From positions 42,796 through 106,795 of the forward strand of contig NZ_JBEPTL010000013.1 in assembly GCF_040549465.1 (NCBI RefSeq): 64,000 bases of DNA, given 5' to 3'. Made by a program: the position numbers and the translations under genes. The DNA is from Lacisediminihabitans sp040549465. GTDB taxonomy: Bacteria; Actinomycetota; Actinomycetes; Actinomycetales; Microbacteriaceae. Position 1 is the first letter of the stretch. Each line of letters opens with the position of its first letter. Shown here one piece after another: positions 16,243-25,417 of the stretch. The notes under the pieces are model-generated. The model made no database searches and was not told where the DNA came from. It was given only the letters and a program-made list of their open reading frames with translations.

Positions 16243-17076
16243 ATGCGTGTTGCGACCTGGAACGTGAACTCCATCCGAGCGAGAGTCGGGAGAGTCGTCG
16301 ACTGGCTCGGCCGTGAAGACGTCGACGTGCTGGCGATGCAGGAGATCAAGTGCAAGGAGAGCCAGTTTCCCTTCGAGCCATTCGAAGAGGCCGGCTACCA
16401 GGTGCAGCTGCACGGCCTCAACCAGTGGAACGGTGTCGCCTTCGCCAGTCGACTGCCGATGGAGGAGGTGACCGTCGGGTTTCCGGACGCTCCGGGTTTC
16501 GGTACGGAGAACGAAGACGGCACACTGCCCCTCGAGGCGCGAGCGCTCGGCGTGACGGTGAACGACGTGCGGCTGTGGAGCCTCTACGTTCCGAACGGGC
16601 GAGAGCTCGGGCATCCGCACCTCGACTACAAGCTCCGGTGGCTCGCCACCCTCGCCGAGGACACCCGCGGGTGGCTCGCCGCAAACCCCGACCAGCCGCT
16701 GGCGCTGATGGGCGACTGGAACGTCGCACCGCTCGACACCGATGTCTGGCCCACCTGGCCTTTCGAGACCAGCACGCACACCTCCGCTCCCGAGCGCGCA
16801 GCCTTCGCGAAGTTCGAGGAGGTTGGGCTCACGGATGTCGTACGCGAGCGGGTGCCGGAGGGCTTCACCTTCTGGGACTATCAGCAGCTTCGATTCCCGC
16901 GCAACGAGGGCATGCGCATCGACTTCATCATGGGCTCGAAGGCGTTCGCCGACCTCGTGACGGATGCCAGCATCCACCGCAATGAGCGGAAGGGCGACGC
17001 CCCGAGCGACCACGTTCCTGTGCTCGTAGACCTTGCCGACGATGACGAGGACGACGATCGGCCGATGATCTTCTAA
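16243..17076 (+). CDS. xthA: Exodeoxyribonuclease III / AP endonuclease
   Basis: Mg-dependent base-excision-repair nuclease: AP endonuclease, 3'-5' exonuclease and 3'-phosphatase. The 277 residues carry every signature of the exonuclease III branch of EEP nucleases: WNVNSIRAR, MQEIKCKESQFP with catalytic Glu, GDWNVAPLDTDVW with Asp and Asn, FTFWDYQ, GMRIDFIMGS and DAPSDHVPVLVDL with the catalytic His. The acidic tail DDDEDDDRPMIF is a minor oddity. ATG 16243 lies directly after a short tandem repeat. Confidence 0.94.
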   Translation: MRVATWNVNSIRARVGRVVDWLGREDVDVLAMQEIKCKESQFPFEPFEEAGYQVQLHGLNQWNGVAFASRLPMEEVTVGFPDAPGFGTENEDGTLPLEARALGVTVNDVRLWSLYVPNGRELGHPHLDYKLRWLATLAEDTRGWLAANPDQPLALMGDWNVAPLDTDVWPTWPFETSTHTSAPERAAFAKFEEVGLTDVVRERVPEGFTFWDYQQLRFPRNEGMRIDFIMGSKAFADLVTDASIHRNERKGDAPSDHVPVLVDLADDDEDDDRPMIF

Positions 17077-17152
17077 ACGCGTTCTTCGCTCATGATCGAT
17101 TGGTCGACGTGGCGAGGCGAGGCGCCCCCGGGCGTGTCGCTAGAGTCGACTT

Positions 17153-17833
17153 GTGAGCGAGGCCGACGAGAATCCCATCCTCGCGCCCGGTGAAGAATCG
17201 GAGTCGTTCGCCAGCAGCCCCGTCGTCACCACGGTCTTCGACACCGTGCTTTCCGCAATTCACAACGGCGAACTGCAGCCCGGCGAGCACATCAGTGACG
17301 CGGTGCTCGCCGAACAGCTCGGCGTCTCTCGCACTCCGGTGCGCGAGGCCCTGCAACGACTGCGCGAGATCGGCATCATCGAGGCATCAGCGAGCCGGTT
17401 CACCAGGGTCGCGATCGTCAGTCCGCAGCAGACCGCCGACGCCATGGTCGTTTGGGTCGCCCTGTACGCCGCGCTCGTGATGGAGGTCATCCCGATCGTT
17501 CCGGCCGAGGTCGTGGCAGCGATGAAGCAGGATCACGAACGGTTCCAGCAGAGCCTCACCACCCTCGACATGCAGACGATCGCCACGGCCAACGCCGAGT
17601 ATTTCAACCATCTGGTGGCCCTGTCGAAGAATCCAGCCTTGCAGCGCGGCATCAACTCCGTCGTGCATCAGATCCGTCTCGGCAGCCTGCACCTGCCAGA
17701 GCGCATCGATCTCAGCGCGCTCAGCGAGTCGCAGGCGCTCCTCGTAGCAGCGGCCCGCGATCACGACACAGCGGCAGCGCGAGGTGCGCTGCGGATGCTC
17801 GGACTCATCACCATCCCGACCGAAGAAGACTAG
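17153..17833 (+). CDS. GntR family regulator, FadR-type (FCD) subgroup
   Basis: 226-residue DNA-binding regulator. The winged HTH is clear (VVTTVFDTVLSAIHNGELQPGEHISDAVLAEQ, then LGVSRTPVREALQRLREIGII). An all-helical effector domain with FNHLVALSKNPALQRGINSVVHQIR follows. The GTG at 17153 is the natural start after the 76-base gap. It could control the downstream hydrolase-fold gene, but a 243-base gap containing an inverted repeat separates them. The ligand is not predictable. Confidence 0.87.
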   Translation: MSEADENPILAPGEESESFASSPVVTTVFDTVLSAIHNGELQPGEHISDAVLAEQLGVSRTPVREALQRLREIGIIEASASRFTRVAIVSPQQTADAMVVWVALYAALVMEVIPIVPAEVVAAMKQDHERFQQSLTTLDMQTIATANAEYFNHLVALSKNPALQRGINSVVHQIRLGSLHLPERIDLSALSESQALLVAAARDHDTAAARGALRMLGLITIPTEED

Positions 17834-18015
17834 GGAGATTCACCCCACAACGGGGGGCCGTGTCCGTATTATGGGGGACCAATATACTGGTAGCTTTCTT
17901 ACACCGGCATGAAAATGTCGGCACGATGACGACCAGCAGATACCCCGCTCGAAACCCGAATGACAGCGCTGCGAAGTCCGAATCGGGCGAACGTCGCCAC
18001 ATACCCAGGCGATTC

Positions 18016-18049
18016 AGCGGATTGGCCACACCCGATTGGCCAGTCCGCT
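18016..18049. promoter_or_regulatory. Inverted repeat between gntR and the hydrolase-fold gene
   Basis: AGCGGATTGGCCA and TGGCCAGTCCGCT form 13-base arms with one mismatch around an 8-base spacer. It lies 28 bases before ATG 18077 and 183 bases after the gntR stop. An operator for the downstream gene or a terminator for gntR are both possible. Confidence 0.5.
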
Positions 18050-18076
18050 GACCTGTTTCTGGCCTACCCTCGAAAT

Positions 18077-18892
18077 ATGCCCCATCTCGATGTCGAAGGC
18101 GCTCAGCTCTACTACGAGACCGATAGTCACATCTCGTCTCCCGCGCTGCTCCTGATCCACGCGGGTATCGCCAACCTGCGGATGTGGGATCCCCAGGTTC
18201 CTACGCTCGCCGAGAACCACTTCGTCATCCGCTTCGATACTCGCGGCTACGGGCAGACCACGACCGAGGATGTGGAGTTCTCCAACCGCGCGGATGCCCT
18301 CGACCTGCTCGATCACCTCGGCATCCAGAAGGCCACGCTGATCGGATGCGCACGTGGCGGCGGCATCGCCATCGACCTCGCCGTCGAGAACCCCGACCGG
18401 GTCGCCGGACTCCTCACCATCGGTTCTGGCCCGAGCGGTTTCCCGGAGACCGAGCTGACATCGGAAGAGGACGACCTGTTCGACCAGCTGGATGCCGCGT
18501 TCGAGGCAGGCGACTGGAACACGCTGTACGACCTCGAGGTGCGTCTCTGGTGCATCGGCCCCACGCGCAACGAGGCGGATCTCGACCCGGATTTCGTCGC
18601 CGCCGCCTACGAACTCAACCGGATGAACATCGCGCACGTCGATGATCGACCCGTTCCGATCCCACTCGAGCCGCCCGCCTACGACAGGCTCGTGGATATC
18701 GCCGTGCCGACCTTCGTGATGGTGGGCGAGCAGGATCTCTCCGCCGCGCTCACCCAGTACGAGTACCTGCTCTCGACGATTCCGGGCGCGGACGGCGCCA
18801 CCTTCCGCGATTCCGCGCATATCCCGAGCGTCGAACGACCAGACATCTTCGAGTTGCTGCTCACCGGATGGCTGGCCCGACACAAGCTCTGA
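18077..18892 (+). CDS. Alpha/beta-hydrolase-fold protein with alanine at the nucleophile
   Basis: 271 residues with the alpha/beta-hydrolase layout: LLLIHAG (oxyanion region), FDTRGYGQT, TLIGCARGGGIAIDLA (nucleophile elbow), FVMVGEQD with Asp220 and RDSAHIPSVERPD with His248. The elbow G-x-Nuc-x-G reads G-C-A-R-G, so the catalytic serine is Ala92 (codon GCA); the preceding Cys91 is not at the nucleophile position. Acid and histidine remain. Closest family look is 3-oxoadipate enol-lactonase-like. ATG 18077 is chosen over an in-frame start at 17960 that would run through the inverted repeat. Hydrolysis by the usual mechanism is not expected. Confidence 0.75.
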   Translation: MPHLDVEGAQLYYETDSHISSPALLLIHAGIANLRMWDPQVPTLAENHFVIRFDTRGYGQTTTEDVEFSNRADALDLLDHLGIQKATLIGCARGGGIAIDLAVENPDRVAGLLTIGSGPSGFPETELTSEEDDLFDQLDAAFEAGDWNTLYDLEVRLWCIGPTRNEADLDPDFVAAAYELNRMNIAHVDDRPVPIPLEPPAYDRLVDIAVPTFVMVGEQDLSAALTQYEYLLSTIPGADGATFRDSAHIPSVERPDIFELLLTGWLARHKL

Positions 18893-19034
18893 GCGCGACC
18901 CCGCACATCGCCCGCGGGTGACCCGGGTCGACGCAGCATTCCCGCGCCGGTATCAACCAAACGCCGCGAATCGGCGGATACCCTCGAAGGTACGGCACAT
19001 TTCGTGCACATTTTCGAGGATCGGAGGTCGAACC

Positions 19035-20438
19035 ATGTCACACATCACGAGCGCTGCCCGCACCGCGATAATCGGGGAACCCGAGGTTGTCGAAGACGTC
19101 ACGACCTCCACGGGCTGGCTGAGCCTCAAGGCTGCGGTCACGAGCCTGCGCGCGTTGCAAACTCAGGACGGCAGCATCCAAAGCTCCGACGATCACGCGG
19201 ATGCCCGCACCCTGGTTGGGCAGATCAGCACCGATCTCCTGAACTTCCGTGAGGTGTTCCCCCACGATTCGGACTACCTCTCCGCCCTCACTGTGGACTT
19301 CACGCGCTGGGCCGACAGCGGTTTCGGCGTGCCCGACTTTCTCGACTCGCTCGACGCATTCCAACCACAGCTCAACCGCGTGAACGGGCTACGCCACCTC
19401 GTCGTCTTTCCGATGTACACGCAGAACGGCAGCACCGACCGCCTGGTCGAGGCTGTGCTGGTCGAGGTGATCTGGCCGGAGTTCGTGGCAGAACTCGAGG
19501 CCGGCGACTACTCGAACAAGCTGTTCGTGCCGATCCGTTTCCTCGACTTCACCGCGGGCTACGACACGAACTCCGCCGTGCTGTTCCCTGAGACGATCGC
19601 GATGCGCGCCATCCCGACCTTCACCTGGGGTGCCATCTTCGCCGACCGCGAGGCTGCCCGATTCCGTCGGGTGGTACGCGCCGCGGCGGAGACGACCAAG
19701 CTCGAGCTTCCGGAAGGCGCCGCACGACTGCTCGACGACCAGCAGCTCACGGAGGAGACCTTCGTGATGTGGGATCTTATCCACGACCGCACCCACATGC
19801 GCGGTGACCTGCCATTCGACCCGTTCATGATCAAGCAGCGGATGCCGTACTTCCTCTACTCGCTCGAGGAGTTACGCTGCGACCTCACCGCCTACCGCGA
19901 GGCGGTGCGGCTGGAACGCGAACTCTCACAGCTCGAACCGGGGAAGATCTCGGCGACGCAGAAGCAAATTCTGGAGCACGCCAAACTCGTGCAGTACGCC
20001 GTGCTCTTCGATCGCATCTTCCGCTTCGCTATCTCCGGCACCAGGGTGCGCAACTACGACGGCCTCGGCGGCCAGCTGCTGTTCGCCTGGCTGCACCAGC
20101 ACCACGTGCTGCACTGGACCGATACCCAACTCACGATCGACTGGGACGAGGTGCCGGAGATGGTGATCGCACTCGGCCGCGAGATCGAGGAGCTCTACTG
20201 GCGCTCGATCGACCGCCCGAAGACGGCGCACTGGCTCGCCGCCTACGACCTGGTCTCTGCGACGCTCACGCCGCATCCGGCATCCAACTGGGCCAGGCGT
20301 CAACTACCTCTCGACGGTCCGCCGAAGGGCTACACGGATGCTGTGCTGAACGACGAGTTCCCGCTCTCCATGTTCTACGAGGCACTCTCCAAGAAAATGG
20401 CCGGCGTCATCGAGTCGACCTCCGGCATCACCGCGTGA
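19035..20438 (+). CDS. DUF6421 family protein
   Basis: 467 residues, no signal peptide and no membrane segment. I recognise the pattern of DUF6421, a family of unknown function found in actinobacteria: SLKAAVTSLRALQTQDGSI, RHLVVFPMYTQNGSTDR, LFVPIRFLDFTAGYDTNSAVLFPET, WDLIHDRTHMRGDLPFDPFMIKQRMPYFLYSLEELRCDL and NYDGLGGQLLFAWLHQHHVLHWTD. Conserved His, Asp and Glu in the HDRTHMRGD and LEELRCD stretches resemble a metal site, but this is a guess. ATG 19035 follows CGGAGGTCGAACC. It overlaps the convergent secreted-protein gene by 11 bases. Confidence 0.75.
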   Translation: MSHITSAARTAIIGEPEVVEDVTTSTGWLSLKAAVTSLRALQTQDGSIQSSDDHADARTLVGQISTDLLNFREVFPHDSDYLSALTVDFTRWADSGFGVPDFLDSLDAFQPQLNRVNGLRHLVVFPMYTQNGSTDRLVEAVLVEVIWPEFVAELEAGDYSNKLFVPIRFLDFTAGYDTNSAVLFPETIAMRAIPTFTWGAIFADREAARFRRVVRAAAETTKLELPEGAARLLDDQQLTEETFVMWDLIHDRTHMRGDLPFDPFMIKQRMPYFLYSLEELRCDLTAYREAVRLERELSQLEPGKISATQKQILEHAKLVQYAVLFDRIFRFAISGTRVRNYDGLGGQLLFAWLHQHHVLHWTDTQLTIDWDEVPEMVIALGREIEELYWRSIDRPKTAHWLAAYDLVSATLTPHPASNWARRQLPLDGPPKGYTDAVLNDEFPLSMFYEALSKKMAGVIESTSGITA

Positions 20439-22458
20439 CGACCGCGAAACCCCCAGCCCTCAGCACGATGGTCGCGGTACCCGTGATGGTGCGCTGCTGC
20501 GCGAGGTTGCCCGACCCGTCGTAGCTGCGCACCGTGGCCCGCTGCCCGGCGGTGCCGACAGTGGCCGGCAGAGGCAGCCTCGAGGTGGAGTGCACCAGCT
20601 CCGTGGATGCCGCGGGGCCCGTGAGGCTCAGGCGCGAGACGAGCGGCCGCACGATGAGCGCGTCGAGTTGCACGGTTCCGGCGAGGGAGGTCACCGAGAC
20701 ATCCGACCGCGACTGCACGATCGGCAACAGCAGTGACTGCGGGAGCAGCGCGCCAGGCGAAGCCGTGATGCCCTGCGCGCCGACCGCATGCTTCAGCACA
20801 CCGATGGGGAACTTGCCGGTCTGCCAGAGCGACCGCGCAGAACCCGGGTTGGGCTGCAGGACCACGGGTTCGACGTGCCGGGCTCCGCTGGAGGGGCCGA
20901 GGTCGAATGTCGCCTTCCTACCGGGCGCGAGGGCGAGGTAGGCACCGCCGCCGAACTGGGATTCGCCGGTCCACGCAGAATCGGGAGTGACCACGGTGCC
21001 GGTCGTCGAGGTCGATGTCTCCGCCTCGACCACGCTGAGGCCGTCGCGAGCGCCGAGCGCCGGTGTCGCCTGGGCGCGGGCCGCGACATCCGGATTCGCA
21101 TCGAGGGCGAGCATCGACAGCAGGCCGTGGATGGTGCTTTCCGCGCCGGAGTTGTGGTTCACCGTTCCGTCGGCCTGCACGCCGTCGAAGGTGACGCCGG
21201 TCGCCGGGTTGTAGATCGGCGAGCCTGACCTGTTGGCGCCAAAATACCAGCTGCCCATCATGCCTGCGATCTCCGTGAGCCCCGGACGCTTCGCCGCGGA
21301 CGCCACGGCGAGCAGTGACTGCAGCCGCGAGTCGACGCCATAGGCGATCTGGGTCTTGTCGACGGGTGTCGGGTACCAGGCGTTGTCGGGTCCACCCTCC
21401 GTGAGCATCGTGGTCGTGAAGCCCACCGAATCGGCGAGCGCCGGCTTCAGCAGCTCCGACTTTCCCAGGGTCGTGGATGCCACGGCGAGCGCCGCCGGCA
21501 TCTGCGATGCGTAGGCGTGCCACATCGACCGCGACTCGGCCCACGGCAGGATGGCGCCGTACGGCCAGGTGGTCGTGTCGCCCGATCCCATCGCGGCGAT
21601 GCCCTCGGACAGCTGGGACAGGGCCGTGCGAGACGTCGAGTCGGACGGCGCCGCGGCCGAATAGGCGGAGAGTCCGAGCACGGCTTCGGCCGAGGCATCC
21701 GCTCCGTCCACGATCAGCCAGGCCGGCACCTTCACGCCGTCGGCGACCGCGTACTGCCCGTACTTGTCGAGCACCTCGCGGTTGAGGGCGGCGACGCCGA
21801 GCTGTAGTCGCTGCTGCAGGAACGCAGCGAACTGCGGATCAACGGACTTGAAGTCGGCGTAGCCCTCGCCGAACGCCCAGAGGCTGCGGGCCAGCCAGTA
21901 GCTGGGGCCGCTGTCTGACGGGTCGGGCAGCTCCACGGGCACCGGCGACGGATTGAACTGGCCGTCGGGCTGCATCCAGAGCACGACGTTGCCGGCGTTC
22001 GAACCGGACGAGGTCTGAAAGTAGGCGACTGAGCGCAGCAGTTCGTAGGCCTTCTGACGGCTCGAATCAGATCCGGTCTGCTGCCAGTGGCGCAGGTAGA
22101 CGACGGCGGCGCGCGTGATGTCGTCGGCGTTGTAGGCGCCCTGGCCCCAGTGTCCGGTGGTGGGATCAAGCGGGCCACCGCCGACGCGCGCGAATGCGCC
22201 TCCGTCGCGGGCATCCGCGTAGGTCCACGGCATGGTGAGCTTCGGCTGATCAGCGATGTCGTAGGTGGTGTGACCGTCGACGACATTCGGCGACGCGGTG
22301 TCGAGCAGGAAGTCGAGATGAGCGAGATTCGTGAGCGGAGCCGGAGCTGCGGATGGGGGCGCTGCGGATGCCGGCGTGGTGGTCGCGAGCGAGAGCCCAC
22401 CGGTGAGCGAGAGGGCCGCGATGACGGCGACCCAGCGGCGGGAGGTCTGGTTCTTCAT
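20428..22458 (-). CDS. Large secreted protein of the GH130/ABC glycan locus
   Basis: 676 residues with a clear Sec signal (basic start, AVIAALSLTGGLSLATTT core, PASAA cleavage site near residue 33). The mature part begins with repeated helical stretches (YNADDITRAAVVYLRHWQQTG, SYWLARSLWAFGEGYADF, GAESTIHGLLSMLALD) as in (alpha/alpha)6-barrel glycan-active proteins. From about residue 470 it is beta-rich (VVEAETSTSTTGTVV, GGGAYLALAPGRKATFDLG), like a carbohydrate-binding module. I cannot place it in a named GH family. It is the last gene of the minus-strand locus, 36 bases after the GH130 gene, so extracellular processing of the imported glycan is the likely job. Confidence 0.6.
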   Translation of the reverse strand: MKNQTSRRWVAVIAALSLTGGLSLATTTPASAAPPSAAPAPLTNLAHLDFLLDTASPNVVDGHTTYDIADQPKLTMPWTYADARDGGAFARVGGGPLDPTTGHWGQGAYNADDITRAAVVYLRHWQQTGSDSSRQKAYELLRSVAYFQTSSGSNAGNVVLWMQPDGQFNPSPVPVELPDPSDSGPSYWLARSLWAFGEGYADFKSVDPQFAAFLQQRLQLGVAALNREVLDKYGQYAVADGVKVPAWLIVDGADASAEAVLGLSAYSAAAPSDSTSRTALSQLSEGIAAMGSGDTTTWPYGAILPWAESRSMWHAYASQMPAALAVASTTLGKSELLKPALADSVGFTTTMLTEGGPDNAWYPTPVDKTQIAYGVDSRLQSLLAVASAAKRPGLTEIAGMMGSWYFGANRSGSPIYNPATGVTFDGVQADGTVNHNSGAESTIHGLLSMLALDANPDVAARAQATPALGARDGLSVVEAETSTSTTGTVVTPDSAWTGESQFGGGAYLALAPGRKATFDLGPSSGARHVEPVVLQPNPGSARSLWQTGKFPIGVLKHAVGAQGITASPGALLPQSLLLPIVQSRSDVSVTSLAGTVQLDALIVRPLVSRLSLTGPAASTELVHSTSRLPLPATVGTAGQRATVRSYDGSGNLAQQRTITGTATIVLRAGGFAVVTR

Positions 22459-22494
22459 TGAACTGTCCTTTCGTTGTGACGGTGCTCAGCTGGA

Positions 22495-23562
22495 TCACAC
22501 GTGATCGATGCGCGCGACCCCGATCTTCGAGTCGGCCATGCCGTAGAACAGGAATTTCTGGCCGTCGATCTCCTCGATCGCTGTCGGGAACACGACATTC
22601 GGCACGATGCCGCTACGTTCGTCCTCGGTCTCTGCAGACAGCAGCGGCTCGGTCGTGCGGGAGAGCACGATGGTGGGATCGTCCCCGTCCAGGATCATGC
22701 CGCCAGCCGCATAGTTCACCTTCTGCTGCTGCGAGAAGGCGCTGTCGATCGTTCCGGTGACGCCGTGATAGAGCACGAGCCAGCCTTCGTCGACCCGCAC
22801 GGGTGGCGGGCCGCCGCCGATCTTGAGCGCCTCGAATGGCGACTCTGGCGCGGCAAGCATCCGGTGCCCTCGCCAGTTGACGATCGAACGGATGTCGCCA
22901 AGCACCTCGTCCACCGGCACGAAGCTCATCCAGATGCTCTGTCGCACGTCGTCGATGCCGGCCGGCACGCGCACTCCTTCGCCGGGCTTGAGGTCGTCGA
23001 GATCCCACATCGGACGGTGCAGGATCGCAAAGCTCTCCACCCCGTCCGGCGCGGTGACTGGCTCCGGAAAGAACACCGTGTCCTTGTTGTGAAAGAGGTT
23101 GAGATCCATGTCGAGCGCGTCGTCATAGACGAAGAGCGCGGGCCCGAGCCTCGTCCACTCGCGCAGATCAGTCGAAGTCGCGATCGCCGTACGCGGGCCG
23201 AGCGGACCGAATGCGACGTAGGTCATCACGTGCAGGTTGAGGCGCGGGATGAAGGTGACGCGCGGGTCTTCGACCCCCGAGTTCTTGGCTCCACGCTCCC
23301 ATCCGCGATCCGGTTCGAGCACGATCCCCTCACGCTCGACACCGACGGGGACACCGGCGTCGATGATCACGCGAGCCAGCCCCACCCTGCTCACGTTGCC
23401 GGTGGCGACGAGCCTCGGGAGCAGATAGAGCGTGCCATCCGCCGAGTGGCCCGTCGCCGGGTTGAGCACGCCTTCCGCCTCGAGATCGTTCCCCTCCTCC
23501 GGCGTCATGATCACGCCCGCACGGGTGAGTGCGTAGGGGAAATCTGTTGTGGATGAAGCCAT
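22495..23562 (-). CDS. GH130 family glycosidase/phosphorylase
   Basis: 355-residue five-bladed beta-propeller enzyme. GH130 members are beta-mannoside phosphorylases or beta-1,2-mannosidases. Typical motifs are AEGVLNPATGHSADGTLYLLPRL, NSGVEDPRVTF with the catalytic-type Glu98-Asp99-Pro-Arg101, and DEGWLVLYHGVTG. No signal peptide is present, so it acts in the cytoplasm on an imported mannoside. ATG 23562 is chosen because the preceding permease stop lies two bases away; an upstream extension to 23790 would run through that gene. Phosphorolysis versus hydrolysis cannot be decided by eye. Confidence 0.88.
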   Translation of the reverse strand: MASSTTDFPYALTRAGVIMTPEEGNDLEAEGVLNPATGHSADGTLYLLPRLVATGNVSRVGLARVIIDAGVPVGVEREGIVLEPDRGWERGAKNSGVEDPRVTFIPRLNLHVMTYVAFGPLGPRTAIATSTDLREWTRLGPALFVYDDALDMDLNLFHNKDTVFFPEPVTAPDGVESFAILHRPMWDLDDLKPGEGVRVPAGIDDVRQSIWMSFVPVDEVLGDIRSIVNWRGHRMLAAPESPFEALKIGGGPPPVRVDEGWLVLYHGVTGTIDSAFSQQQKVNYAAGGMILDGDDPTIVLSRTTEPLLSAETEDERSGIVPNVVFPTAIEEIDGQKFLFYGMADSKIGVARIDHV

Positions 23563-23564
23563 GG

Positions 23565-24455
23565 TCAACCTTTCACGCTTGAGCCGATGTCGGTCGAGAT
23601 GAAGTAGCGCTGGAACACGATGAACAGGATCACGACGGGCGCCGCGAGCACCGCAGCCCCGGCCAGGGTCGCCCCGAAGGGGTTGGATGCCGTCGCCGCA
23701 ACGTTCGAGATGTAGTTGGCGAGCGACACGGCGAGCGGCTGGAGGGCGGCATCCTTCGTGATCAGGAACGGCCAGAGGAACTCGTTCCACGGTCCGATGA
23801 AGGTCAGCAGCACGACGGTGACCATCGCCGGCCGCACCAGGGGAAGCGCCACGCTCCAGAGCAGTTTGAGTTCACCCGCCCCATCGATTCGCGCCGCCTC
23901 GAACAGTTCCTTCGGCAGTTGGAGGAAGTACTGGCGAAAAATGATCACCGCCGTCGAATTGATGGCGAATGGCAGGATCATGCCGAGGAAGTTGTCTGCC
24001 AGCCCGTAGTTGCGCGCGATCAGCACGTAGAGCGGAATGATGAGCAACTGGAACGGCACGACCTGCACCAGCAGCGCCAGCGCGAAGGTCACGCCACGGC
24101 CCCGCCACTGCAACTGTGCCAGCGCGTAGCCGACGAGCAGTCCGAACACCATGGTGCCGATGAGTACACCGGCGGTGAAGATGCCGGAGTTGAGCAAGCC
24201 CTGGAACAGATTGATTCGGGAGTTGATGTCTGTGTAGTTCTGGCCGGTCATGTTCGACAGGTTGGGCAGCGCACCCCCAAGGGAGGCATCCGATTTCGTT
24301 TGGAGCGAACCGATGATCATGTAATAGAACGGGAAGAGGAACGCGACCGCCCCGATGGCGAGCACAACACCCCGCAGGATGGTCTGGCCCCTCGACATCT
24401 TCGGCGCTGTGCGAGATCGGCGCGGAACGCGCGTTTGGACTCCGGTGACAGCCAT
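23565..24455 (-). CDS. Carbohydrate ABC transporter permease (MalG type)
   Basis: Inner-membrane subunit of a CUT1-family sugar importer, 296 residues, about six membrane segments. The EAA loop, which docks the ATPase, reads LPKELFEAARIDGAGELKLLWSVALPLVRPAM. ATG 24455 overlaps the stop of the partner permease by one base (TGATG), so the two are translationally coupled. No ATPase gene is present; such loci usually share an MsiK-type ATPase encoded elsewhere. Confidence 0.92.
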   Translation of the reverse strand: MAVTGVQTRVPRRSRTAPKMSRGQTILRGVVLAIGAVAFLFPFYYMIIGSLQTKSDASLGGALPNLSNMTGQNYTDINSRINLFQGLLNSGIFTAGVLIGTMVFGLLVGYALAQLQWRGRGVTFALALLVQVVPFQLLIIPLYVLIARNYGLADNFLGMILPFAINSTAVIIFRQYFLQLPKELFEAARIDGAGELKLLWSVALPLVRPAMVTVVLLTFIGPWNEFLWPFLITKDAALQPLAVSLANYISNVAATASNPFGATLAGAAVLAAPVVILFIVFQRYFISTDIGSSVKG

Positions 24456-25408
24456 CAGTCTCTTCCTCCTGCGAAGCGGTTCTGCAATAGGGCGATGATC
24501 AGTACGAGGATCACCAGGATGACGCCGATCGCCGCCGCGACATCCGGCTGGCCCTGCTCGATTCCGCGCTGGTACATGATCAGCACGGGAGAGGTCGACG
24601 CCCCGTCGGGACCACCGCCGTTGGTGAGCAGATACGGCTCTGTGAACAGGTTCGCCCCGGTCACTGTCGAGACGAGCAGCACCAGTACGGTGGCGGGGCG
24701 CACGCCCGGCACGGTCACGGAGAAGAACTGGCGGAGAGCGCCCGCGCCATCCGTCGATGCCGACTCGTAGAGTTCCTTCGGTACGCCCTGCAACGCGGCG
24801 AGGTAGAGCAGGATGTAGAAGCCGAGCTGCTTCCAGGTGACGAAGAACGCGATCACCGGCATCGCCCAGTGGTCGTTGATGAGCCACGAGGGGCTCGGAG
24901 CAAGCGGACCGAGGATGCTGTTGACCAGTCCACCGTCGTTGAAGAGGAAGCTCCACACCGCCACCACGGCCACGCTCGCCGTGACGTACGGAATGTAGTA
25001 GCTCACCCTCAGGAACGTGCGGGCGTGCACCACCCGGTTGAGTGCCGTCGCGAGCAGCATCGAGAGCACGACGGTGAGAGGCACGTTGATCAGCAGGAAC
25101 ACCCCGACGTTACCGAAGGAGCGGATGACCGCGGGATCGGTCAGCACCGTCACGAAGTTCTGCAGTCCGACGAAGGGTCGCGGAACGTCGGCGCCGGGGG
25201 CGGCGAAGAAGAAGTCGTGGAAGGAGATCCAGACCGAATATCCGAGCGGATATGCGAAGACCGCGATCACGAAGACCAGGTACGGCGCGCTGAAGAGGAG
25301 CCCGAGTGGATTGCGTCCGAGCGGGCGACGCCTGCGGCGCCGACCCTCCGAGGTGGACTGGGCGGCTGGGGACTGCGAGTCCCGCGGGGAGGTAATCGTC
25401 GATGTCAT
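24455..25408 (-). CDS. Carbohydrate ABC transporter permease (MalF type)
   Basis: Partner permease, 317 residues. The first 30 residues are Ser/Arg-rich and cytoplasmic, followed by GLLFSAPYLVFVIAVFAYPLGYSVWISF and five further membrane segments. The EAA motif reads VPKELYESASTDGAGALRQFFSVTVPGVRPA. It lies nine bases after the binding-protein gene. Together with the MalG-type partner it should form the channel for the GH130 substrate. Confidence 0.92.
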   Translation of the reverse strand: MTSTITSPRDSQSPAAQSTSEGRRRRRRPLGRNPLGLLFSAPYLVFVIAVFAYPLGYSVWISFHDFFFAAPGADVPRPFVGLQNFVTVLTDPAVIRSFGNVGVFLLINVPLTVVLSMLLATALNRVVHARTFLRVSYYIPYVTASVAVVAVWSFLFNDGGLVNSILGPLAPSPSWLINDHWAMPVIAFFVTWKQLGFYILLYLAALQGVPKELYESASTDGAGALRQFFSVTVPGVRPATVLVLLVSTVTGANLFTEPYLLTNGGGPDGASTSPVLIMYQRGIEQGQPDVAAAIGVILVILVLIIALLQNRFAGGRD

Positions 25409-25417
25409 GATGGCCGC

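Noticed and set aside
22501..23556. 351-residue plus-strand frame opposite GH130
   Set aside because: Antisense shadow; GH130 motifs are clear on the other strand.
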